DNA of 64,000 bases, from NCBI GenBank assembly GCA_965153455.1, contig OZ234503.1, positions 8,524,157 through 8,588,156 on the forward strand, in the 5' to 3' direction. The position numbers and the translations under genes are program-made. Positions within the stretch are counted from its first letter, which is position 1. Each line of letters starts with the position of its first letter. Origin of the DNA: Sphagnum compactum (lineage: Eukaryota; Bryophyta; Sphagnopsida; Sphagnales). Under the pieces are notes generated by a model. That model searched no databases, was not told the origin of the DNA, and saw only the letters and a program-made list of their open reading frames with translations. Shown here piece by piece: positions 45,854 through 55,895 of the stretch.

Positions 45854-46221
45854 CTAGTGGGTACCCGTGACGTTCGGACATAATCCGCCCATGCTCAACC
45901 CGTGCCCAATCCGCCCGTGCCCGTGCCCGTGCCCAGTCCGTGCCCAGTCTGCCCGTGTCGTGCCCGCCCGTGCCCAGTCCGTCCGTGCTATGCCCCTCTC
46001 CCGAGCCTAGCCCACCCGTGCCCATGCCCAGTCCGTGCCCAGTCCCGTGCCCAATCCATGCCCAGTTCCCGCCTGTGCCCAAGACAGACTGACAGACCAA
46101 GCCCTGTCATAGACAGATAGACGTAGTGTTGGGCATCGCCCGTTGCTTCACCGGCCTCTCCCTCCCCCACCCCCAAAACCCCCGTCACAAATAGACGGAC
46201 TTACTGAATTAATATATATGA
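45854..46221 (-). mobile_element. Non-autonomous Helitron-like element, minus orientation
   Basis: On the minus strand it starts TCATATATATTAATTCAGTAAGTCC after A, and ends GGGTACCCACTAG before T; GGGTACCC is a short palindrome just before CTAG. It shares the 5' ~90 bp with the 45102 element, including GGTTTTGGGGG, GTGGGGGAGGGA and GGCCGGTGAAGCAACGGG. The interior (45890-46080) is a minisatellite of GTGCCC and GTGCCCAGTCC units. The two 3' ends face each other 263 bp apart. Confidence 0.65.
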
Positions 46222-46464
46222 TTTTGGTCCTTCACTAGGCTAAAAAAAATCCTATCCATTGATATTGTAATGATGTTGTAAGAATAGTAACTTACATAAT
46301 CTTGAAGTTATTTTTCAACTTGTCAAAATAACTTGCATTAATTACCCACCAACATGTCCCTCCTCAATGTCTTTATCACTACAACATTATTTTTCTGTAG
46401 TGTCACTATCACGACAATGTTTTACGTAAAAAACGAATATATTAATGACCTTGTCGAATTTTCG

Positions 46465-48262
46465 ACCTGCCTTCGACCGATAAACATTAAACAATGGTAA
46501 CGAATTAAATGTGGCACCAGGTTCAACGCATTTATAGTGTAATGCCCAACATGAAAAAAAATTAGATTTTTTTGTTCTACCCACATAATAATTAATGTTA
46601 TAAGTATCTTTCTTACACAATAATTTCAAATTAAAAACATGTGATGCAGTGGTTAAAATCTTTCTTTCAAACCAAAGGTTGAACTTTCAATATTTTTCCC
46701 ACTTTTTTTTGCAAACAAATGAAATAGATGAAAAAAATACATAGAACATTTAAATAAATTTTCAAAGTTAGTTACCCTTAGGAAGTAACCTTTCCGAAAA
46801 AAAAAAGATTAAATGTCAGTCCCAAACAAGTTGCCCTAGGGAACAATGTAAGTTCCCCATAGAGCAAAATGAAGTTCTTAAAGAACAAAAAAGTTTCCTA
46901 AAGAATGAATGAAGTGTTTCGAAAAACAACTTGCACAAGGAAGAATAAAAATTTCTTGAAAAGCAATGAATTTTCCCTGAAGGAAGGCCCAAGTTCCTTG
47001 GAGAGAAAAGTAACTTCCCCAAGAAGTAATGTACTTTCGTTAAGGAACAATGGACCTTTCCTTAACGAACAATCATGTTTCGAATCATTTTACAATCACA
47101 ACCATCTCATGTTCATTTTTATAAAAGTTTATGACTTATCATTGAAAAGGGTTACAACTTTGTAGTTGGAAATACTTCAATTAGAATTTGAATAAATAAA
47201 AAAAAATCATTCAAAATTTTAAACAAATTTGCTTTTAAGGCACATGGTTGGCCTTGGGAGCAACCATCTCCCCTGAAAATAAACAATCCTAAATTGCTTT
47301 AAGGAACAACCATGTCCCCCGAGAAAAAAAGTCCTAAATTGCCCAAAGAGCAACCATGTCCTTCAAAGGGAAGAGTTTTAAGTTGCCTTAAGAAACAACC
47401 ATGTTCCCGTAAGAACAAATGTGTCTAAAACTTTGTGTAGACATAACTTTTTCATATGAATTTTAACTGAAATGTTTCCAACTACAAAGTTGTAACCTTT
47501 CTCAACACCTTTCCAATGATAGGTCACAAATCTATATGAAAATAAACATGAGATGGTTGTGATTGCAAAACGATTCAAAACATGATTGTTCCTTAAAGAA
47601 CTTTGGCCTTTCTTAAGGGAAAGTAGATTGCTCCCCGTGGAAATTGCACTTCTCCTTAGGGAATTTGGCCCTTCCCCAAGGAAAGTACATTGTTCCCTGG
47701 GGAAACTCCCCTTTTCCCCAAGGGAACTTGGGCCCTTCCTTAAAGAAAATTCAGTGCTTATTAAAGAACTTTTCTTCTTCCTTGTGCAAATTATTTTTCG
47801 AGGTACTTCATTTGTTCCTTAGGAAATTTTTTGCTCCTTGGGAACTTCATTTTGCTTAATGGGGAACTTAAATTGTTTTTTGGGCAACTTTTTTGGGATT
47901 CGCACTTAATTTTTTTTCCCCCAAAGAGGTTGTTTCCTAAGGGTAACTAACTTTTAAAATTTATTTAAATGTAATATGTTTTTTTTTCATCCATTTCATT
48001 TGTGGACAAAAACAATTGGCAAATGGATTGAACCCTGAGCCTTTGGGTTGAGGAAAGATTTTAACCACTTCATCACATTTTTTCTTTGAAACTACTATAT
48101 ACGAAATGTACTTATAACATTAATCATTGTGCAAATAAAATTTTAAAAATTGAATTTTTTTTCATGTTGGGCATTGTATTGTAAATGCATCAAACTTCAT
48201 GCAACATTGTGCTCATTATCAATGTTTAATGTTTGCCCCTTTAGCTTATTGACCTCGAAGGG
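46465..48262. mobile_element. Foldback-type element with ~0.75-kb inverted arms
   Basis: 46465-47180 is a diverged reverse complement of 47440-48262. Matching landmarks are ATAAACATTAAACAATG and CATTAAACATTGATAA at the outer ends, then GCCCAACATGAAAAAAAA, then AAAGTTAGTTACCCTTAGGAAG with CTAAGGGTAACTAACTTT, then ACAATCACAACCATCTCATGTT with its complement near 47540. The arms hold repeated AAGGAACAA / TTGTTCCTT phrases. Each arm also has a tRNA-like patch (GATG(C/A)AGTGGTTAAAATC; in the right arm also GGTTCAATCC, a pol III B-box). No transposase gene. Confidence 0.75.
47225..47425. repeat. ~46-bp tandem repeat in the loop of the foldback element
   Basis: Four units centred on G(A/G)(G/A)CAACCATGT(C/T)CCC, with CCTAAATTGC or TTAAGTTGCC between them, fill most of the loop between the two arms. 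Confidence 0.65.
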
Positions 48263-48289
48263 ATTTCAAATTTGAAAGGGTCTCCTTAT

Positions 48290-48363
48290 AAACCTTTTTC
48301 CTATATGAAACACCTTAATTGTTTCCATAGAGTTGTTGAATTTCACATATAGGAAAAGGTTTC
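48290..48363. repeat. Small imperfect hairpin
   Basis: AAACCTTTTTCCTATATGAAA (48290-48310) pairs with TTTCACATATAGGAAAAGGTTT (48341-48362) with about one bulge, around a 30-base loop. It could be a tiny inverted-repeat element end or a hairpin RNA. Nothing shows that it is expressed. Confidence 0.5.
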
Positions 48364-49224
48364 ATAATCAATACCTTTCGTACTTGAGGTCCCATTCTGA
48401 GGCCAATAGGTCAAAAGAAGGACTCGAAAATATGGAAGGTATCAATTACGAAACCTTTTTTTGCGTGAAATTTAACTCGATTTTTTTCTATTTCTTTCTG
48501 GCTCTTTCCGCCATCTTTCCATTCTTTTCCCCTTTACATCCCTATTGTATTCAAAGCTAGGAACCAATGTCTTTGAGACACCTCAATGCATTATCATGGC
48601 AATGAGTGGATTTCCCAAGGCACAAGAATGACCTTGAAAGGCTACATGGGGCCATCTTTATTGAAAAGGAGTAAAAAAAAAGATGATTAAAAAAAACAAA
48701 AAGATGAGATTGAAAACTATAACTTATGGATTTTGGAAGGCCCAATGACAGGCTATCGTGTACTCCTGAAATTTGGAAGGTACAATGTGAAATTCGAGCA
48801 AGTAAAGGACCTTAAAATACACTACGAAAAATCAAGTTGGACTTTACGTTTTTGTTAACATACACATGTTTTCTCGATGCTTTCACTTTCACTTCAATCC
48901 TCATAATGTCATTAAGTTATCTAGCTAATATTGTCATTGTTGATCACATTCGAGTAAATCTAGACTCAAGAGCTACCATTTGTAGGTGAGTTGTGATGAC
49001 AATTACAACCTAGGCAAAGGATACGTTTTACTATGATCAACACCAAGGGGATATGTTATTGTGTTTTGCTATGGAGATAATTGTCTACTTACACCAGCAA
49101 GTGGACAATTTCTCACACCAATGTGCAAATATGGTGTGGTCAACTAAAGGCACCAAAAACTTTCCACTAATGATTTTTCAGTCAAAGAACCCAAGATTCA
49201 TTCATCTTGTGATAGGCCATTTGT
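48364..49224. other. AT-rich intergenic DNA, nothing recognised
   Basis: Short open frames only, with no family resemblance and frames on both strands. Confidence 0.4.
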
Positions 49225-49384
49225 CAGCAATGAGGCCTCTTCTAAGATTGATGCTCTTCTAGGATTCCTCCCTTCTCTTTGTCTAATTTGTTTCATGCAA
49301 GTAGCAATGGGGCCTCTTCTAAGATTGATGCTCTTTTAGGATTCCCTCCCCTCTCTTTGTCTAATTTGTTTCATGCAAGTAGTG
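49225..49384. repeat. Tandem duplication of 78 bp (two copies)
   Basis: 49225-49302 and 49303-49380 both read AGCAATG(A/G)GGCCTCTTCTAAG ... TTCATGCAAGT with only a few differences. Confidence 0.85.
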
Positions 49385-49860
49385 AAGGGTTTAGGACGTA
49401 GACTTGGGTTTTGGATTTGGGCGGGTGCCTTTTCCCTCCCTTTCACTTTGAGGTGTTTTTTTTGGCTTTGGATATTGGTCCTCTCTTTGTGTTCCTCCAT
49501 TTCCCTTCTGGATTGGTGCTTTTTCTTTAATTATGAGATTGTTATTTTGTTTAGTTCTCTTGTCAGTGACACAAGAACAACAACAAGAAGTTGCCAATTG
49601 TTGATTGTGTTTTCATGAGAGTTGTTGCTACATCTCAAAACTTCTTATCCTTCATCACCCATTTTCTCAATTTGGAAGCAACAACACAACAACTCAACAA
49701 CACAACTCAACAGAATAATAGCTAAGTCATAAACAAAAATGCTACCTCTATGGTTGTTGAGGAAGAATCATAAATTGATCGAATGATTGATTGATTGAAT
49801 GAAGAACTTGCACTTGATCATTTGCTGAAGAAACCTTTGCTGAAGAACCTCCCTCATCCG

Positions 49861-49886
49861 GCTGCCTGCCTGCCTGCCTGCCTGCT
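49861..49886. repeat. (CCTG)n microsatellite
   Basis: GCTGCCTGCCTGCCTGCCTGC, about five tetranucleotide units. A (GAGT)n tract of five units follows at 50062-50081, close to the 5' end of the phosphatase gene. Confidence 0.85.
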
Positions 49887-50294
49887 TCATTCTCAGAAGA
49901 AACTAATTGCTGAAGAAATTAGCAAACTAGGCAATCTAGAACTGGACATACATGTACCAGAAGATTTGTGAAAAGTTTTGTGAAAGTTTTTGCAAAGGTC
50001 TGGCATTCATTCTTCAAGAGCGCCTAACCCTAATGTCGCATTTTTGTTCATTTCCTGCATTGAGTGAGTGAGTGAGTGAGTGGTGCACTTGGAGAGCTTC
50101 TTCTTCTTCTTTGTTGCAGTAGTCACTTGCTTCGTGATGTTCTTCTTCAGCATTCGAAGATTTCACGCTTGCAGTCAGTGGCATCTTGTCTGTTTCTATA
50201 CCAATCCAACTTCATCAGAGTTTGTTTTTCAAGGAGGGAGGAGAGACAAGGAAATCCACAAGAGGAGGAGGACAAGGCCAAGGCCGTGCCAGGC

Positions 50295-52928
50295 ATGGTA
50301 AAGGAGACAAAACCTGGAGCTGCTGCTGCACAAGATCCAGTCCTCTGCAGCAAAGTGCCAACCCTAGTTTCAGCTTTTGTGGACTCGTTTGTGGATTTCG
50401 TAGTAGGAGGTCAGATTCTTGGGTCGCCTGCCGCCTCTTCCTTGAACCAACAAGCCTCTCGGAGGTTTACAAGAGTGGATGAGGTCCATGGCAGTCAAGG
50501 GAAGCAACTGCAGCAGCAGAACAAGAAGAACAAGGAGAGAGGAATGATAACTACATGGCTACCTGCGCCTGAGCGATTGATTGCCATAGGAGACCTTCAC
50601 GGTGATCTATCAAAGACAAGAGCAGCTCTAGGAGTTGCTCAAGTCATTGACGAGAATGATCACTGGATTGGAGGCAAAACTGTGGTGGTTCAGGTATGTG
50701 TGCTCCATCCATGGATCTCTGGAGCTTTCTTTTTTGTTTTCTGTTTTTCCTCCTGGTTTTGATGCTGCAGCAAAACCTCACATTGTGGTGAGGCTGAAAG
50801 CTCAGTCACTGCATTTCTTCTCTCCACTATTTATGAAAGAAGCAGTGCAGTTGTTCTGGAAACAACAGAAATCATGACCTCATACTTTACAGACACAAAA
50901 GTTCAGCCAAGAAAAACCCTAGCTTGCTGCAACAATGCTGATCACTGCTTTGAAGCAAATTCCTTCATGTATGCACAATGGCAAAGCTAACCTTGTAACC
51001 AAGCTCCAGTGGACAGCAATTATTTTCTTCTTCCCATCAAGGTGGTCTATATGTTGACAGTAGTCTGCCACAGAGAAAAGTCTTTTGTGGCCCTTCTTAT
51101 TCTTGCTTGTGTTTTGAAGGGAACACTGACCGACTTTTTGTTGTGTGCAGGTTGGTGACTTGCTAGACAGAGGAGGGGAGGAATTGAAAGTGATCTACTT
51201 GCTTGAGAAGCTGAGGCTGGAAGCACAACGCAGTGGTGGCAATGTCCATATTATGAATGGAAACCATGAAATCATGAACATGGAAGGTGATTTCCGGTAT
51301 GTAACACTCACCGGGATGCATGAGTTCCGCACCTGGGCCCACTGGTTCAACCTCGGGAATCTGCTGAAAGACAGGTGTGGAGGTCTCGGGAAACAGCCTA
51401 ACTTGTTTCACAGCATGCCAGCAAGCTACCCGGAAGGTTTGAGAGCAAGAATGGCTGCATTGAGACCTGGAGGGCCAATCTCATCACGCTTTTTGGCAAG
51501 TCATCCAACTGTTTTGGTGGTAGGGAGTTCAGTGTTTGTGCATGGGGGACTCCTACCTGCTCATGTGGATCATGGGCTTGACCGCATCAATCTGGAGGTG
51601 ATTTCTCACATCCAACTCCCACATGATAGATACTTCAGGTTTCAATTTATAGAGTTCTTCAGCTTCTCACACAGTACAATATTCTTTTAAATCCTAATTG
51701 ATGAGTGCCCTCCTTTGTCCTGAATAGATCATCATGCTCTTAAAGTTTCTCCATCTTGTTTCTCTCTTTTTTCTTCTAATTTTCTTGCTTGGTTTTCTGT
51801 GTTCTGCTTTCTTCATTGATTCGCAGGTCTTCTCCTTCTCTTTTAGGTTTTGTGGAGCTAGCCAGCATCATGACTGAGTCTGCCTTTAGTGGAGTTGGTC
51901 TTGTGACAGAAACTTAGTACTTTGGTCAATGTATGATGTTGACCTGCACCATGAGCTACTAAGAGCTTATTAAGTCAGGGGGGGATGTTATGGTAGCTGG
52001 TACTATCATACGTGTTGTTGTTGAAGAAGGTCTCTAAACAATGAACGTGTGTGTGTGTCTCACTCTTGTTCAAACCAATTCTCAGTTTTGTTTTTGCTTT
52101 TGTTTTCTGTGATCTTTTAGGGTTGATTATTTATTTCAAGTTCTGCTGATATGTTGCCATATGTGAGATCTCTTTAACCTTCTTATTGGGTTGTCTATCA
52201 ATTCTTTTCAGGTTGACTTATATCATAAATATGGAGAAGTTCTCAGTATTTATGAAGAAATTATAGATCCAGACACTTAGATGGAACAAGAAAACCTGAA
52301 TGATCAATTTGACTTCACTGCAACCTTTTATTGAGCCAAAGCCATGGAGAGAGATACAGACAGAGACACTGTAATCATAAGATTGTGCTTGCCTTGTGGG
52401 CCATAGTAAGATGGATACCATTTGAGGGTGGTAAGGCAACAGGAGTCTACAACTGATCCTCTGATTCTCCTGTGTCAATCCCAGGTGAGAGACTGGATGT
52501 TGGGAGGAACTGGACGGAGGGCTCCTTCATATCTGCACGGGGCTGATGCTGTTGTATGGCTGCGCAAGTATTCCGATGTGAAAGAAAGTCAGTGTGATTG
52601 TGAGCTTCTACATCAGTCCATTGCTTCCATCCCAGGGGTACAGCGGATGGTGGTTGGCCATACAATCCAGTTCCCAATGGGCATAAATAGCATTTGCAAT
52701 GATGCTGTAATTAGGGTTGATGTGGGATTGTCAAAGGGTTGCGGGGATGGAGAACCTCAAGTTCTTGAAATTAAGCATGATAGGGAATTACGTGTGCTTT
52801 CAGCACATTCACCCACACAGTTCATCAATGCTGGAAGTATGGTGCACAGGGGTATGGGTATTAGGGGTGATGATGATAAGGCTCACCATCCATCTTTGTC
52901 AGCGCGTAATCCCAAGAGTGGTGGGTAA
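50295..52928 (+). CDS. SLP1: Shewanella-like protein phosphatase 1 (SLP1 type), plastid
   Basis: Exons about 50295-50693, 51151-51597 and 52485-52928, with introns in phase 0 and GT/AG ends. From the in-frame ATG at 50295 the protein is 429 residues. The frame is open further back to 50076 with no ATG; that part is Ser/Leu/Arg-rich and may be a transit peptide joined to an unseen start. PPP-family metal motifs are all present: GDLHGD (exon 1), GDLLDRGGEE (exon 2), GNHE, HGG near the end of exon 2, and GHTIQ in exon 3. The SLP-specific context is clear (SAFVDSFVDF, WLRKYSD, DVGLSKGC). SLP1 proteins are bacterial-origin Ser/Thr-type phosphatases of plastids in photosynthetic tissue; substrates are not evident from sequence. 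Exon 2 to exon 3 joins as DRINLE|VRDWML. Convergent with the bL9 gene 3 kb downstream. Confidence 0.92.
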
Positions 52929-55895
52929 CTGCAAACTCTCAACAGCTTCTCTCATATGTTTGTGACTGAACAGATCATGATGAAGGGGATGGGTAGAAGT
53001 TGGTTACATGAATCAATGTGATGTAATTGCTGGAAATGCTGCACTGTTTCTGTGTGTGGCACACCAGACAAATCTATTTTTGCCATGATGTTAACAATGT
53101 TGTCTGCTGAGGTAGCTTGGATGGCTGTAATGGGTACTATCCACCAATTAGTGCTAGGTCTGGTAATACCTCAAAATGAAATTGCAAGCTCTGATGAGCA
53201 TTGCAGTGGGGTTGGTAGCTCTTTAGTAGACCTCCCTAACTTTAATTCATTGCTTGCACCATTCAGATTTCTTATACCACAATTGTACATTGACAGGTTT
53301 ATTCTTTCTAGCCAAGGTTTGAAGCTGGCTGCAGTTTTAACATCAAATTGGCTTGATAGTTACATCAGGATCTCTCTGATTTGTTGACATTACCATTGTA
53401 TAGTCATTGTTTCTTTAGGATTTTGCCAGAAGGGAGAGAGATTTGTAGATTTTTCTTGACTTCGTTTGTCATTGTTGAGTGGTCCATTGAGACACTCAGA
53501 GAAATATTAAGTATCTATGAAATGTGTACATAGCTGCACACAAGCTCTAAACTTCTCAAGGGGATGCTGGATTCATGGCCAATTGTATGCACATAGATGT
53601 CGTGCACATCATGGGTTTCAAAATCCTGCACAACAGATGGTCAATAGGGTTTAAGCATGTAACAGAAATATGGTAGCTATTCTTTGGGGACAAGCTGCAG
53701 GCAAGAGTATGACTGCAGCCGTGCTGGTATCTTGGAGCAGCTGTAAGTCTGGTAAGTATTCTGTAGCTTGAACTCCTTGTGCTAGGAAGCTTCAAGCTGC
53801 AAACTGAGATTTTCTTCTGAAGTGCTCTGGAAATTTCTTGCTTGTTGTCCAATTTCTTGTAGGGTTTCTGCACTCTTGAAGGGACTTGAGAACATAGCTG
53901 ATAATCCATGTGATGTGCTACAAGAAGCACCCAAGCTTTCCACCACAAAGATTTGCACTACAATTGCTTTTGTTACCTCCACATGTAGATGCTGAGGATG
54001 TCCTTTTGAGGCTGATGCTAAACACAGGCTGTGACAACCCAGTCTATTTGTTGCAAATTCTGCACAAGAAGACTGAAATGGCTTGTCTTATGTTGAAGAA
54101 GAAAGGTAGGTCATCAATGGCAACTGAAATTGTAGGCCCCAGCTTGTGAGAAAGCACTGAGCAACAAGTTGGGCATGAAAAAGCAAGGTCTGAACTGTGT
54201 ATAGAAATCAAAGTAGGCAGCCAGGAAGGTCTGCAATCACTGCATGCAGAAAATAGAAGTAAGGATTAAAAAGAAAGCAAGGGATCAATGGATGTGCAAA
54301 TCATCAAAGTTCAAAGCAACAGGAAATGTCTTGACTCAATCGTCCTCTTGTGTATTGTCTCAAAATCTCTTCCTCTTTGGAGTTCTCTACTTTTGGCCAT
54401 TTTTCTGCAGATGATAGCATGAATTGAAACCTACAGTTCTCCTTTCACAGCTTACCTCATGGCACTGGACTATCAATTGTAAACTTGCTTCTGGATGCTA
54501 CTTCTCTGTGAATGGTCCACTCATATTGGTTTGATTGCAGAGTCACTCTTCTGAAGGCTCTGTGATTGCTGTAGGCCTTGAGGGTTCATAAGAGCTGCAC
54601 CAAGTTTGGAATCATGTAAGGTGCGCCAGTGGGAATCCACAAGTGCTACCAAACCTCCGATTTTGGAGATGAGGTGTCTGCTCTTAATCATGCAGGTCAA
54701 GTGATTTCCAAGAGCACCAGTGTGAGGCAGGAATTGACAACAGGCAGCTGCTGTTACAGAGTCAATGCTATAAGGCCCACTCTGCAAGTATGTAGAAGAG
54801 GTGGCTGTGCAGGAGCAGAAGTTTGTGTTGAACAAGTCAATGACAGTGTGGGGGCATATGAATATGTTTGTTCCACACCTCAACCACTATGCACCCATGA
54901 GGGAAAGACCAACATCACATCTTGACCTGGATTTTGCCAAAATTGTGGGGTAATATGATTGGTAGAAGATTTCCAGAATATTGTTCTTTCATGAATAGCC
55001 AAGAAATTCTATGCTTCAAGAGGCTCAGCAGCCTAGGAGTGCTACAATTATGTGAACCAGCTGATTTTGTAGATGTCTCAGTACTTATGTTTTGGCTGTT
55101 TTGGTGGTACAGTTGATCAACTTTTGAACCACCTGCAAAGGCAAGTTAGCATCAGCAGGTTTTTGTGAATGGATATCAGGAAGAGAATTCAAAGGTAAGC
55201 ATCAAAATGTGTTTTTTCCCTTGTCTGACTTCAGCCAAATCAGTTTGTATAGTTGTAATTTAAGATTCAAGACTACTAATTGCTTACCAACCACCCCCTA
55301 AACACCAAGGTCTGGATCATAATCATAGTTTCTGATTTGGATTAAACCTAGCCCCAAACACATTAGTATGCTTTTATCTTGTAAAATCATGGAAGATTTT
55401 ATGTTGATTCATGAAGCTCGTATGAAAGAAATAGACTTTGGCAACCCAACACTACAATTTCATATACCTTGCAACATGCCAAATTCTTGTAGTGACAACA
55501 GTTCTCTAACTGCATAACACCATTGTCTCCTTAATCTTCAGTGCTGATTGGTGAAAAAATGGTAAACAGTTGTTGTCAGTTACAACCATCAGCTTGCTAA
55601 CTGACAACACCTCCCTCGCAAGGATATCCAAAAAACCATATTGTCATCTTCATGGTAGTGCATCATCTAACAGCACATATCTTTTTTTTTAAGGCTCTGA
55701 CTTGCAAATATCTACCAGACATAACACTCATGGGACCCAATTCTGCCATCCCTGGCACTCCCAGTCCCAATAAAAATAACCAATTCTATGATATCAGTCT
55801 TGAATCAGCATCTCACTGCAGAATACAGCAAACATCAAAGAATGAAGACCACTAACTGAACTATAACCATGTCAAACATCTCAAAACTTCCACAT
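52929..55895. other. Gene-free but GC-richer interval between converging genes
   Basis: Base composition is closer to that of exons and introns than to the AT-rich intergenic DNA. Open frames (53052-53387, 53910-54149, 54521-54883 minus, 54629-54925) resemble no family and overlap antisense frames. It may hold long 3' untranslated regions, a noncoding transcript or an old decayed gene. Confidence 0.4.

Noticed and set aside
45102-46221. Single CACTA or other TIR transposon of 1.1 kb, because ends read CACTAAGTC and GACTTACTG
   Set aside because: No matching target-site duplication, the similarity extends outward past CACTA to a TC dinucleotide, and each half has its own CTAG end, fitting two Helitron-like elements better.
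54521-54925. Two overlapping open frames on opposite strands near 54.7 kb
   Set aside because: Neither resembles a known family and both cannot be real; no splice or start context supports one over the other.
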